Below, piece by piece: positions 24,147 to 33,092 of a stretch of DNA of 64,000 bases; position 1 is the first letter of the stretch, and each line of letters opens with the position of its first letter. The position numbers and the translations under genes were made by a program. Source of the stretch: Rikenellaceae bacterium (lineage in GTDB: Bacteria; Bacteroidota; Bacteroidia; Bacteroidales; Rikenellaceae); NCBI GenBank assembly GCA_020859685.1, contig JAJBVT010000034.1:25345-89344 (forward strand). The letters are read 5' to 3'. The notes under the pieces are model-generated. The model did no database searches. It worked only from the letters and a program-made list of their open reading frames with translations, and was not told where the DNA came from.

Positions 24147-26192
24147 TTACTGAAGGGCTTTTGCCGCCTCCACGAGCCGGATAAATTCGCGGCGGTATCC
24201 GTTGTCGTCGTTCGTAAGGCCGTGGCGCGCGGTCGATACCACAAGGTCGTAATCGGCAGAGCCTTTGTACTCGGAGTTACGAAGCAGTTGGCCGAACATC
24301 GCCACTGCCGTTGCGAAGTGGAAGTCCGCCGAGGCGTCGGTTCCACCGGTATCGTAGACGGGTACTGTGAGCAGTTTACTTGTTTTTCCGTCGGGGTCTT
24401 TATAACGCAGTTTTACGTACATCAGTTCAACCGGTTCAGGCATCCAGACGATAGGCTCGATGAGTTGCGGTTCTCCGTTTCCGATGGGCTCGCCCGTGTA
24501 GGGAATCGGCCCGAGGGGTTGTGCCCGTGCAGGAGCTTCCCGAGCGGGCTGGTACCTTAGCGGGTCCACACTTCCCACAGCGTTGCTCTCTACGCCGACC
24601 GGTACGATTTCGTAAAAGGCAGTTACGGTATGGCCTACGCCGAGTTCTCCGGCGTCTTTGGTGTCGTCGTTGAAATCGCGGTGTTCGAGCATTCGGCTCT
24701 CGTAACCTACAAGTCTGTATGCCTGTACTTGCGCAGGGTTGAACTCAACCTGAAGTTTAACATCCTTGGCCACAGTGTGCATCGTCCCGCCGAACTCCTC
24801 GACCAGCACCCGGTGGGCCTCCTGTAAATTGTCGATATAGGCATGGTTACCGTTGCCCTTTTCGGCAAGTGTCTGGATCCGTTCGTCCTTATAATTGCCC
24901 ATGCCGTAACCCAGCACAGTGAGAAATACTCCGCTCTCTCGCTCACGGACGATAAGCCGCTCCAGTTCCTGAGGGCTGGAGACACCCACGTTGAAGTCGC
25001 CGTCCGTGGCGAGGATTATCCGGTTGTTGCCGCCTTCGATAAAGTTTTCGCGGGCTACGCGGTAGGCCGTCTGGATTCCGGCCCCGCCCGCGGTGCTGCC
25101 GCCCGCGCGGAGGGCGTCGATGGCGTCGTTGATGGTCTGCTTATCGCTGCCGCTCGTAGCGGGAAGTTTAATGCCCACTTCGCTGGCGTACACCACAATC
25201 GCTACCTTATCCACCGGCCTAAGGTTATTGACCAGCAGTTTGAACGACGATTTAACAAGCTCTATACGGCCTGACATCGAACCCGACACGTCGATAAGGA
25301 ATACGAAATTGGTAGGGGGAAGGTCGGCCGAGGGTATTTCGCGGGCTTTCACTCCTATGCGGACCAGCCTATGGTCCCGGTTCCAGGGGCACGGCGCTAT
25401 TTCGTATCCGATATTCACGGGGTCGTCGCCGTTCGGTTTCGGGTAATCGTAACTGAAATAGTTTACCATCTCCTCTATCCGTACCGCGTCTTCGGGAGGG
25501 CGCTGGCCGTTGTTGAGCATCCGGCGCAGGTTGCTGTAAGATGCGCCGTCTACGTCGAGTGAAAATGTCGAAAGAGGGTCTTCGTTAACGGCGACAAAGC
25601 GGTTTTCACGGAAACTGCCGTACTCCTCACCGCCGGGGTAGTACATATTTGTTGGCGACTGTGATACGGGTACCGTCAAACCAGCCCTTATACCCTGTTT
25701 ATGGGCGGACCTTTCCTGTATGCCGTATGCTATATCCGAGTCCGTGAACTCCTCGAAATACAGACCGTCACTTATATAGTTCGAAGAAATATCATGCACG
25801 ATTATGAGTGGAACAGGGGTTTCTACACTTTCAGGTTCTGGTTCCAGTACAATTATACTTTCGGTTTCAGGTTCAAGAACGATTACACTTTCGGTTTCGG
25901 GTTCCAGAACGATATCCATGCGCGGACCGGTAACCTCGGCTTCCCGTGTCCCGTAACCCGACAGCGTGAATATAATGATGTCGCCCGTGGCAGCCGTTAT
26001 GAAGTAATCGCCTGCTGAGTCGGTCATTGTCAAACTGGTCGTACCTTTGATATTCACGGCAACTCCCGGTAGGGGAAGGTTTTGATGGTCAGTCACTGTG
26101 CCGTGAACGGTAGTCCGTGGTGAAGATGAGAGCAACGGTATTAATACGGCAAGTATTAATGTCGCTGCGATAATGGCCGATAGCTTTCTCAT
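24147..26192 (-). CDS. Secreted or anchored von Willebrand A (VWA) domain protein, YfbK-like
   Basis: A 681-aa protein. The N-terminal hydrophobic segment (5-22) is a signal or anchor. A carboxypeptidase-regulatory-like domain follows (29-95, HGTVTDHQNLPLPGVAVNIKG), then a linker with three 10-residue repeats (IVLEPETESV type, 95-125). The YfbK-type N-flank (about 205-285, with RIEEMVNYFSYDY and PCPWNRDHRL) precedes a VWA domain (about 295-470). The VWA domain has an intact MIDAS motif DVSGS (301-305) and ATDGDFNVG. A DUF3520-like C-terminal region ends the protein, with YRLVGYESR and ASADFHFATAVAMFGQLL. It is divergent from an ECF sigma operon encoding a VWA-less paralogue. The ligand is unknown. 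Confidence 0.85.
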   Translation of the reverse strand: MRKLSAIIAATLILAVLIPLLSSSPRTTVHGTVTDHQNLPLPGVAVNIKGTTSLTMTDSAGDYFITAATGDIIIFTLSGYGTREAEVTGPRMDIVLEPETESVIVLEPETESIIVLEPEPESVETPVPLIIVHDISSNYISDGLYFEEFTDSDIAYGIQERSAHKQGIRAGLTVPVSQSPTNMYYPGGEEYGSFRENRFVAVNEDPLSTFSLDVDGASYSNLRRMLNNGQRPPEDAVRIEEMVNYFSYDYPKPNGDDPVNIGYEIAPCPWNRDHRLVRIGVKAREIPSADLPPTNFVFLIDVSGSMSGRIELVKSSFKLLVNNLRPVDKVAIVVYASEVGIKLPATSGSDKQTINDAIDALRAGGSTAGGAGIQTAYRVARENFIEGGNNRIILATDGDFNVGVSSPQELERLIVRERESGVFLTVLGYGMGNYKDERIQTLAEKGNGNHAYIDNLQEAHRVLVEEFGGTMHTVAKDVKLQVEFNPAQVQAYRLVGYESRMLEHRDFNDDTKDAGELGVGHTVTAFYEIVPVGVESNAVGSVDPLRYQPAREAPARAQPLGPIPYTGEPIGNGEPQLIEPIVWMPEPVELMYVKLRYKDPDGKTSKLLTVPVYDTGGTDASADFHFATAVAMFGQLLRNSEYKGSADYDLVVSTARHGLTNDDNGYRREFIRLVEAAKALQ
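25818..25910 (-). repeat. Three 30-bp tandem repeats in the VWA protein linker
   Basis: The linker of the VWA protein is built from three imperfect copies of a 30-bp unit encoding I-V-L-E-P-E-x-E-S-x. The copies differ at a few bases (mostly synonymous or E-to-P changes). Being in frame multiples, copy-number change would only lengthen or shorten the acidic linker. Confidence 0.8.
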
Positions 26193-26279
26193 ATCGTAAA
26201 TTTTAGTAGGTTCTTATCCGCTTGTTTACCTAATTGATGCGGGACGGTTGGAAATTCCATAATTTTCGGTGAAAAAATT

Positions 26280-26287
26280 TACTTTTG
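26280..26287 (+). promoter_or_regulatory. -7 box for ECF sigma operon
   Basis: TACTTTTG, an exact -7 consensus. Transcription would begin near 26293, which leaves GTG 26309 or ATG 26315 as the possible sigma factor starts and excludes the longer upstream frame. Confidence 0.5.
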
Positions 26288-26314
26288 TGGGGATAGCGGC
26301 CCGAGGGCGTGGGA

Positions 26315-26893
26315 ATGAGGATACAACCGAAAGAAAATATCGACCGCATGACCGATGCGGAGCTGGTCGCACTTTACCGGGAGTGCGGAGGGCTGGATGC
26401 GCTCGGGGAGCTCTATTCCCGGTATATGCCGTTGGTATACGGAATGTGCCTGAAATACCTGCGCGACAAGGCCAGAGCGGAGGATGCGGTAATGCAGATA
26501 TTCGAAGAGCTGGTGCAGAAGGTGGCCCGTCACGAAGTCAGGGAATTCAGGACATGGCTCTACTCCGTGGCCCGAAACCATTGTCTGGGGATTATCCGGA
26601 AAGAAAAAGATAAGGCGACTGCGGAACTCGACGAAAGTTTTATGGAATCGGATTCCCTTCTGCATCTATTGGATAAGAAGGACGACGAGCGCAGGCTGGC
26701 TCGTCTGGAGGAGTGTCTCGAGCAGTTGCCCGAGCCGCAGAAGGTCAGTGTCCGTCTGTTCTTCTACGAGGAGAGGTCGTATGCCAATATATGCGAATCC
26801 ACAAATTACAATATGAAAAGCGTCAAAAGTTACATTCAAAACGGGAAGCGCAACCTGAAAAACTGTATGGAACGGCGCGGCGCGGTGAAATAA
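26315..26893 (+). CDS. ECF-type RNA polymerase sigma factor
   Basis: A 192-aa sigma-70 family protein of the extracytoplasmic-function group. Region 2 covers the LYSRYMPLVYGMCLKYLRD, RAEDAVMQIFEEL and FRTWLYSVARNHCLGIIRK segments. Region 4 (about 130-185) covers ECLEQLPEPQKVSVRLFFYEERSY and MKSVKSYIQNGKRNLKNCM, the helix-turn-helix that reads the -35 element. ATG 26315 (MRIQPKEN) is preferred to the GTG two codons earlier. The stop overlaps the ATG of the downstream membrane protein (TAATG), so the two are coupled, as is usual for a sigma factor and its regulator. Confidence 0.9.
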   Translation: MRIQPKENIDRMTDAELVALYRECGGLDALGELYSRYMPLVYGMCLKYLRDKARAEDAVMQIFEELVQKVARHEVREFRTWLYSVARNHCLGIIRKEKDKATAELDESFMESDSLLHLLDKKDDERRLARLEECLEQLPEPQKVSVRLFFYEERSYANICESTNYNMKSVKSYIQNGKRNLKNCMERRGAVK

Positions 26894-28653
26894 TGAAACT
26901 GAACGATTACATACGTGGCAGGAGAAAGGGCAGAGAGGCACACCGGATAGAGCTGGATGCTCTCGGCGATCCGTTCCTGCGGGATGCTCTGGAGGGTTAC
27001 GATATGGTCGAAGGTGACCATACCGAAGCCCTCGGGCGCCTGTCCGAGCGCATCTCCATGCGCACCCGGCAGGGTCGTCGGCACGGCAGGCGTCCCGTGC
27101 CGGTATGGCGTCGGGCATCGGTTTGGGGCAGTGCGGCCGCGCTGGTTATGTGTGTTGCGCTGAGCGGGCTGATACTTAATATGCTTCAGAACGATATGTT
27201 CGATAAGGCGCTGGCCATCCACGACCTGACGGTGCCGCTGCCGGAGCTAATGCGGATTGAGGACGATATACCGTTGTCGCCTGAGCCTTTGCGGGCAACC
27301 GCCGCACCGGTACCGCCTGTTGTCGTACCGGTTGTGGTGCCGGATATGTTGATAGTAGAGAGGGCCGAAACCATCCCGTTTGAACCGGATGATTTCGATG
27401 CCTATTTCGAAGATCGTTCCAACGTCAGTTATACGGAGTCGGTTTCTATGCGGGAAATCGGCGAAATAGGTGAATCCCCCCAGCCCGTTAGGGAGAGGGT
27501 ATTGGTGGGCCGGGTGGTGGACGAAGACGGCCGACCGGTAACCGGGGCGACGGTGGCATCCGATAATAGTAAGATGGCCGTAACCGGCCCGGAAGGTGAA
27601 TTCGAGATTGAGGTGACGGGGGAACAACCGGGAATTTACGCTTCATCGATAGGCTACGAGGCCAAGGCGGTAGATGCTTTGCAGGGGAGTTCCTCGCCGG
27701 TGGTCATTGCCCTGGAGCGTTCGGCCGACTGGCAGTACGAAGTTTTGGTACAGCCGGATGCGAGACGTAAACGCCGCACCGGTACGGCTATTCCACCTGC
27801 CGGGGCGGATTCGTCTCTGGACCGGTCTGAGCTCGGGAGCGGGTCCGTTTCCGGTATTACGGGCGGGTCTATGGCAGCGGCGCCGGAAATTTGGAAACCT
27901 GCCGGAGCGGTAACGGGGATGGTTCCAGTGATGTCGGCGCCAGCCGCGCCCGTACCGCTTTCCGTGGGCCGGGGTTCATACGACGTGGTTACCCGCGCCA
28001 TCGCTTCCGGTACGATACCGGCCGCTGCGGCGGTAAGGACCGAGGAACTGGTAAACCGCTTCACATACGACCGTCCGCTCCCATCGGGAAGAGACGCCCT
28101 TCGAATAAGTTGTGAGTCGGGACCATGCCCGTGGAATACGGCCAACAGGCTTATTATTATAACCGTGCGCACTAAGGTCGGCGGCAACTCGGAAGAGGTC
28201 GCCGCCGCAGATGTGACGGCGACGGTACATTTCGAACCGCTAGCTGTTACGTCGTACCGGCTGGTCGGTTACGAAAAGGTGCTGGAGGCTGAAACTGCCG
28301 GTGTGGATATGTACGCCGGTCAGGAGATAACGGTGCTTTACGAAGTTGTATCCGTCCCGGGCATGGAAGGGCGGTTGATAACCGTCCGCGCGGAATACGG
28401 CAGGCCGGGCTCCCGGAGAAGGGCGGCCGTTACGGCTGAAGCCCGTGATTCAGGTGTTGAGCCGTCGGCCGATTTCCATTTCGCATCGGCAGTGGCGCTT
28501 TTCGGCGAACTGCTGCAGGGGTCGCCGTATACGGTGCATGCCGGATTTGAGGATGTGGTAGCCGCAGCACATCGGGGTGTACGTTCCGGTTCGGACCATG
28601 CCCGGATGGAGTTTGTCGGATTTGCGGAGACGGTCCGGGAGCTGGTAAGGTAA
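26893..28653 (+). CDS. Membrane anti-sigma-like protein with VWA-flanking domains but no VWA domain
   Basis: A 586-aa protein translated from the ATG that overlaps the sigma stop. The cytoplasmic N-terminus (1-65; REAHRIELDALGDPFLRDAL) resembles regulator segments next to Bacteroidota ECF sigma genes. A membrane helix (about 77-97) is followed by a Pro-rich stretch and a carboxypeptidase-regulatory-like domain (203-268). The rest matches the flanks of the adjacent VWA protein: RTEELVNRFTYDRPLPSGRD…PCPWNTANRL (about 382-420) joins almost directly to VTATVHFEPLAVTSYRLVGYE (441-461) and SADFHFASAVALFGELL. The ~175-residue VWA domain with MIDAS is absent. An anti-sigma or sensor role is inferred from position and topology. 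Confidence 0.75.
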   Translation: MKLNDYIRGRRKGREAHRIELDALGDPFLRDALEGYDMVEGDHTEALGRLSERISMRTRQGRRHGRRPVPVWRRASVWGSAAALVMCVALSGLILNMLQNDMFDKALAIHDLTVPLPELMRIEDDIPLSPEPLRATAAPVPPVVVPVVVPDMLIVERAETIPFEPDDFDAYFEDRSNVSYTESVSMREIGEIGESPQPVRERVLVGRVVDEDGRPVTGATVASDNSKMAVTGPEGEFEIEVTGEQPGIYASSIGYEAKAVDALQGSSSPVVIALERSADWQYEVLVQPDARRKRRTGTAIPPAGADSSLDRSELGSGSVSGITGGSMAAAPEIWKPAGAVTGMVPVMSAPAAPVPLSVGRGSYDVVTRAIASGTIPAAAAVRTEELVNRFTYDRPLPSGRDALRISCESGPCPWNTANRLIIITVRTKVGGNSEEVAAADVTATVHFEPLAVTSYRLVGYEKVLEAETAGVDMYAGQEITVLYEVVSVPGMEGRLITVRAEYGRPGSRRRAAVTAEARDSGVEPSADFHFASAVALFGELLQGSPYTVHAGFEDVVAAAHRGVRSGSDHARMEFVGFAETVRELVR

Positions 28654-28843
28654 CCGGTCGGCCGCATGGAAATGACGGTTGGGATGCCCCAACGTGCCGG
28701 TAAACCGTTTGGCCGAAACCTAACGGGGTTATTTCGTTATAAAAGCCGGAATAAAGAGAGTTGACGGGAGGCCGGCACCTTTTACTGTAAGGTCGGTATA
28801 ATTTCCGAATATGAGAATGGTTATGTCGGTATAATATGGAAGT

Positions 28844-29683
28844 ATGCAAAAGAATAAGAAAATAATATCGGTTGTGTTGGCGGCGGTCGGTTATTGCGCC
28901 GTAGTTACTGCACAGTCAGGCTCGGCGGATTGTCTTTGGAGTTCCCATGAGGGACAGGATAGTGTGTGCGCACACACACTGCGGTGGACTGAGGTGTTTT
29001 CGGACCCGTGTACCGGCGACTGGCGGGATAATTGGGTGCTGGACGGTGTCCATGCTACGGTCAGCAACACCCTGGAAGGGATGGTGATAAATGCCGGTCC
29101 CGAGGACCGTAACAATGCTCACCATGCCGTGCTGTGGACACGCCGGAGTTTCCGGGGAGATATAAGGATTGAGTACGATTATACCCGACTCGATTCATCG
29201 AAGGCCGACGCCGTGAATATTATCTATATTCAGGCACGGGGAAGCGGAGATGAAGGTTATCCGGAGGATATCCACCTCTGGGGCGACAAGCGTACCGAAC
29301 CACTGATGAAGCACTACTTCGATAATATGGATACCTACCATATAAGCTATGCCACCGACGGAGTAGAGCCTTCGCAGGAGTCGACCCGTTACGTACGGGC
29401 CCGGCGGTACCTGCCCCGGGAGGGCCGGGGGTTGCAGGGAACTGCGCTCCAACCGGACTATGTTGGGCTCGACCTGTTCGAGACGGGCGTGAAATACCAT
29501 GTCACTATTATCAAAATCGGGCAACAGTTATGGTTCCGGGCCGAGGGGGAAAACGGTAAGTCGGGCGAATTTTGGTTCGACGGCACCCCGCTTCCACCCG
29601 TGGATGAGGGTTATGTCGGTCTCAGGCAGATGTTTACCCGGTCGGCACTCTATTCCAATTTTACCGTTAGTGTTTCGGAGTAG
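28844..29683 (+). CDS. DUF1961 (YesU-like) secreted protein
   Basis: A 279-aa secreted protein (signal about residues 1-24). It matches DUF1961, a concanavalin-like beta-sandwich family that includes Bacillus YesU of the rhamnogalacturonan gene cluster. Recognisable blocks are EGMVINAGPEDRNNAHHAVLWT, DAVNIIYIQARG, PLMKHYFDNMDTYHISYATDG and LWFRAEGENGKSGEFWFDG. The biochemical activity of the family is not known to me. It stands alone 6 kb from the pectin locus, and a link to rhamnogalacturonan use is inferred from YesU. The 190 bases upstream hold no clear consensus promoter. Confidence 0.7.
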   Translation: MQKNKKIISVVLAAVGYCAVVTAQSGSADCLWSSHEGQDSVCAHTLRWTEVFSDPCTGDWRDNWVLDGVHATVSNTLEGMVINAGPEDRNNAHHAVLWTRRSFRGDIRIEYDYTRLDSSKADAVNIIYIQARGSGDEGYPEDIHLWGDKRTEPLMKHYFDNMDTYHISYATDGVEPSQESTRYVRARRYLPREGRGLQGTALQPDYVGLDLFETGVKYHVTIIKIGQQLWFRAEGENGKSGEFWFDGTPLPPVDEGYVGLRQMFTRSALYSNFTVSVSE

Positions 29684-29989
29684 CAGCCCGGACTGCTCTT
29701 TATCATGTCCAATTCAGTAGCGCACGGCCTGCGGTTTGACCATAATATGTTTTAGCAACGGTTTTTTTCGGTTACTCAATTGAGGTTTCACGGTCAGTGA
29801 CTTGTATTTATAACCGTATACCGGGTTATAGTTCAGTATGTCCCGGAAGAGGGCAAAGTTTTTTGTCCGGCAAACAGCTCTATTAAAAGAGCCGTTTTAT
29901 CCTAAAATAAAAATCTGTATTACCGAATTAATAAGAAAACCGGAAAGCTACTCATTACCAGAGCCTATTCCCGTAATTTATGATTATAA
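29684..29989. other. Non-coding gap
   Basis: A/T-rich, about 300 bases. A 69-codon frame (29838-30047) runs across the terminator of the helicase gene and has no family features. Small hairpins near 29810-29835 and 29878-29895 lack T tails. Nothing else was seen. Confidence 0.5.
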
Positions 29990-30023
29990 AAATAGGGTGA
30001 ATAATTACTTATCCACCCTATTT
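29990..30023 (-). terminator. Terminator after DEAD-box helicase
   Basis: AAATAGGGTG and CACCCTATTT form a 10-bp stem around a 14-base loop; on the minus strand the stem runs into TTTTTATAAT. Confidence 0.7.
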
Positions 30024-30061
30024 AATATTTCGCTTCCCGGCCGGTAAACCCGGCTATCTCA

Positions 30062-31858
30062 CTACCTGCGGCGGGAACTCTCTTTACGTTCGCGGTGAGA
30101 TACCTTCCTGCTTCCGGCTTTAGCCGTGGCTTTGGTCTTGCGGGCAGGCTTGGTTCCGGACGACTTGGATTTCTTCGCCGGTCGGCCTTCGCGGGGCCAG
30201 TCGGCCGAGGTAAAATCTTCCAGCCCGGGAGCCTGATTTTCCGCTTTTTTCCTGCGTGCACCCCCCGCCGCCGGTTTTCCACCGGCCGCCTTGTCTTTGG
30301 CTATCTCGGCTATGGGGCGGCCGTTGGAGAGCATGTTCAGCGCCCGCACCACTTTGTTGGCCTGTTCGAAAGGTACGGTGGCGAACGAGAAATCCTCCAT
30401 CACCTTCACATCGTCTATATTGTGATCCGTAAGGCCGCATTCGCGTTTCAGGAGTTTGACCACCTTGCGTGGTTCGTATCCGTCATGCGCGCCCACTGCG
30501 ATAAATATACGCGCCTTCCCCTTGCGGTCCACATTGATGGACCGTATCTCGGGGTAGCTGCTTTCGCTAAGTTCATTGTTGAATGCAAGGCGTAAAAGGG
30601 CGCTAAGTGCCACCTCCGGCTGGTAACTTTCCAGCAGTTCCATCGCCATGCTCTGGCACTCGGTGTAGTTCTCGCTCTCGACTATGTTGTAAAGGTCCTC
30701 CTTAATCTTGTTACGCTTCGTGGCGATAATATCGGCCGGGGTGGGGAGCTGTTCCAGCTTGATATCCGCCTTGATATTGCGCTTCAGGAATCCGAACTGA
30801 CGCATTTCCGACGGCGAAATAAATGTGATGGCCGTCCCCTGATTACCGGCCCGGCCCGTACGGCCGATGCGGTGGACGTAGCTCTCGCTGTCCTGCGGCA
30901 GGGAGTAGTTGATAACATGGGTGAGGTTGTTGATGTCGATTCCGCGGGCGGCCACATCGGTGGCTACCAGTATATTGACGTTCTTCTTCTTGAACTTGGC
31001 GAGAATCTTTTCCCTCTGCCCCTGCGAAATATCCCCGTGCAGCCCTTCTGCCGAGTAGCCCCGTTCGAGCAGGCAGCTCACAGTCTCGTCAACACCGACC
31101 CTTGTGCGGGAAAAGACTATCCCGTAAAAATCCGGTTCTACGTCTATTATGCGGGTAAGAGCGTCGAGTTTATCGCCTTCGCGCACCTCGAAATAGATCT
31201 GGTTCGTGAGGTCGGCCGTTATATTCTTAGATTCGACTTTAAGAAGTTCCGGTTCGTTCATGTACTTCTTTGCCAGCGAAGCGATACGGTCGGGCATAGT
31301 TGCGGAGAAGAGCAGGACTCTCTTAGTGCCTGTCATTTCGCGCATAATATCCTCGATATCCTCGATGAAGCCCATATTGAGCATTTCGTCGGCCTCGTCG
31401 AGCACGAGATACGAAACGGCCGAAAGGTCGAGAGTGCGGCGGCGGATATGGTCGAGCATACGGCCCGGGGTGCCCACCACTATGTCGATACCCTTTTTCA
31501 GGCGGCGCAACTGCTCTTCGATTGAGGCGCCCCCGTAAATCGGAGCTATGGAGAGGCCGCGCGTGTTGAACGACACCAACTCCTGCGTCACCTGCAGGGC
31601 CAGTTCCCTTGTGGGTACGAGCACGATGGCCTGCGGAATGGAACGTTTGGACTCCAGCAATTGTATCATCGGAAGTCCGAACGCTGCTGTTTTACCCGTC
31701 CCGGTCTGTGCCTGGGCGATTATATCGTTTCCGGAAGTTAAGAGGTGCGGGATTGTGAGGCTCTGGATGGCCGACGGTTTTTCAAAACCTTTTTTTGAGA
31801 GGGCAGTAAGTATATCGTCCGACAGTCCTAAAGCCTTGAATTCTTCTAATTGACTCAT
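30062..31858 (-). CDS. deaD: DEAD-box RNA helicase (DeaD/CsdA type)
   Basis: A 598-aa ATP-dependent RNA helicase for ribosome assembly or mRNA unwinding. The motifs are in order: Q motif with FEKPSAIQ, AQTGTGKT (Walker A), PTRELALQV, GTPGRMLDH, DEAD in VLDEADEML, SAT, then VFSRTR, ATDVAARGID and HRIGRTGRAG. A DbpA-like RNA-binding domain (about 470-540) and a Lys/Arg/Ser-rich tail (about 545-598) follow, matching the long DeaD form rather than the short RhlE form. A consensus -7 box lies just upstream (31886-31879). Confidence 0.92.
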   Translation of the reverse strand: MSQLEEFKALGLSDDILTALSKKGFEKPSAIQSLTIPHLLTSGNDIIAQAQTGTGKTAAFGLPMIQLLESKRSIPQAIVLVPTRELALQVTQELVSFNTRGLSIAPIYGGASIEEQLRRLKKGIDIVVGTPGRMLDHIRRRTLDLSAVSYLVLDEADEMLNMGFIEDIEDIMREMTGTKRVLLFSATMPDRIASLAKKYMNEPELLKVESKNITADLTNQIYFEVREGDKLDALTRIIDVEPDFYGIVFSRTRVGVDETVSCLLERGYSAEGLHGDISQGQREKILAKFKKKNVNILVATDVAARGIDINNLTHVINYSLPQDSESYVHRIGRTGRAGNQGTAITFISPSEMRQFGFLKRNIKADIKLEQLPTPADIIATKRNKIKEDLYNIVESENYTECQSMAMELLESYQPEVALSALLRLAFNNELSESSYPEIRSINVDRKGKARIFIAVGAHDGYEPRKVVKLLKRECGLTDHNIDDVKVMEDFSFATVPFEQANKVVRALNMLSNGRPIAEIAKDKAAGGKPAAGGARRKKAENQAPGLEDFTSADWPREGRPAKKSKSSGTKPARKTKATAKAGSRKVSHRERKESSRRR

Positions 31859-31878
31859 TTTTCGTTTTTAATACGCCG

Positions 31879-31886
31879 CAAAGGTA
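31879..31886 (-). promoter_or_regulatory. -7 box for deaD
   Basis: On the minus strand TACCTTTG matches the consensus exactly. It lies 20 bases before the start codon, implying a leader of about 14 bases. Confidence 0.5.
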
Positions 31887-32014
31887 ACCTATTTTCCTGT
31901 TAAAACCACGCCGCTGCGCCTGGCCGTTAGGAAATAGTACGTCACGGTGTGTTGTGCCGTGGATTACTCCGATACAAATATGATACGAAAATCTGCCGGA
32001 TAGGGTCGCCGGGC

Positions 32015-32470
32015 CTATTCGCTTCGACCCATATCCAGCCGCATATGGCAGTAGGGAGAAAGGAGGAATCCCGACCGTGCGTACATTTCCCCAGCGGCCC
32101 GGGTGGCGGAAAGGTCTAGCCGGTTTGCACCGAGTTCCCGGGCGGCGGCCACAAGGGATTCCATTACCGCGCGGGCATATCCCCGACGCCGGTAGCCGGG
32201 CAGAGTGAAGACGTTCATGACCGTACCCGTCACCCCGTCGGGAAATGCCGGGGCTGGCGGCACCCGTCTAATCACCAGGAAGGCGCAGGATACGACCTGT
32301 CCGCCCTCCACGGCGCCGAAAGCATGCAGGCCGGTACCGATGCTGGCTGCAAAATATTCCCGAAGTGCGGCGGCCAAAGCCTCCCTCTTGGCCACGGCAC
32401 CGCCTTCATCGAGGAACGCAAGCCGAAGGGCGGCCAGCGTTTCCGGGTCGCTAATCCTTACGATATCCAT
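32015..32470 (-). CDS. GNAT family N-acetyltransferase
   Basis: A 151-aa acetyltransferase of the GNAT fold. The acetyl-CoA pyrophosphate loop is visible as LPGYRRRGYARAVMESL (about 91-107, pattern R/Q-x-x-G-x-G/A with R-R-x-G-Y-A). The preceding strand (GTVMNVFTLP) and the late YARSGF motif are typical. The substrate is unknown. It begins 13 bases after the OsmC gene and is probably co-transcribed with it. Confidence 0.8.
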   Translation of the reverse strand: MDIVRISDPETLAALRLAFLDEGGAVAKREALAAALREYFAASIGTGLHAFGAVEGGQVVSCAFLVIRRVPPAPAFPDGVTGTVMNVFTLPGYRRRGYARAVMESLVAAARELGANRLDLSATRAAGEMYARSGFLLSPYCHMRLDMGRSE

Positions 32471-32483
32471 CCCTTGCGGCGGA

Positions 32484-32888
32484 TTACAGGTAGTGGAACC
32501 GGATGGTCTGCTTCAGGTCCGGATGCAGGGATTTTGAGACTGGACATGTGTGGGCGGCGTTCTCCAATATTCGCCGCGTCTTATCGTCGTAGGTGGCGGG
32601 CATCCGGAAGTCTATCGCGATTTCGCAAATACGGCGTGGGTCGGAAGCCATAACTTTCTGAATCTCGAGCCGGGTGCCGGAAATATCCACCCCCAGCCTT
32701 TGGGCGGCAAGGTCCATTATTGTCAGCATACAGCTACCCAGGGCCGCTGCCACCATGTCGGTGGGTGAGAAAAACTCGCCGCGGCCGTTATTGTCGGTCG
32801 GGGCGTCGGTTGTAATCCTATTGCCCGATTGGATATGGGTGGCCTCCGTTCGCAGGCCGCCCAGGTATACGGTTTCTATCGTTGCCAT
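32484..32888 (-). CDS. OsmC family peroxide-reducing protein
   Basis: A 134-aa OsmC/Ohr-type protein, which in this family reduces organic hydroperoxides through two cysteines. Both are present: one in AAALGSCMLTIMD (about residue 53) and one in ENAAHTCPVSKSL (about 115-120). FFSPTDMVAAALGSC is the family core. It heads a two-gene unit with the GNAT gene. A consensus -7 box (minus TAATTTTG, 32919-32912) sits just upstream. Confidence 0.88.
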   Translation of the reverse strand: MATIETVYLGGLRTEATHIQSGNRITTDAPTDNNGRGEFFSPTDMVAAALGSCMLTIMDLAAQRLGVDISGTRLEIQKVMASDPRRICEIAIDFRMPATYDDKTRRILENAAHTCPVSKSLHPDLKQTIRFHYL

Positions 32889-32911
32889 ATAGTTACGGTT
32901 TGGTTTATAGG

Positions 32912-32919
32912 CAAAATTA
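32912..32919 (-). promoter_or_regulatory. -7 box for osmC-GNAT
   Basis: On the minus strand TAATTTTG is an exact match to the consensus, 24 bases before the OsmC start codon. Confidence 0.45.
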
Positions 32920-33031
32920 ATTAATTATGCGTAAACGAACACGTACCGCCTTATCATACCTGTCGTTTGGTTGTTCACAGGGCCGTTGCGGGATACCTAA
33001 AAAGATTGATACCGAAAAAAACAGCGAAGAG

Positions 33032-33047
33032 TTAACAATTTTGTTAA
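33032..33047 (+). promoter_or_regulatory. TetR operator 1
   Basis: TTAACAA-TT-TTGTTAA, a 7-bp inverted repeat with a 2-base centre, lies just upstream of the -7 box of the tetR gene and overlaps its -33 zone. The same sequence recurs before the efflux operon (33720-33733). Confidence 0.7.
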
Positions 33048-33057
33048 ACAAATATTA

Positions 33058-33065
33058 TAACTTTG
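33058..33065 (+). promoter_or_regulatory. -7 box for tetR
   Basis: TAACTTTG matches the consensus exactly and is 28 bases from the ATG; the operator lies immediately upstream, in the place of the -33 element. Confidence 0.6.
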
Positions 33066-33092
33066 GTGCCGTAATTGTAACCCGTCGATATT

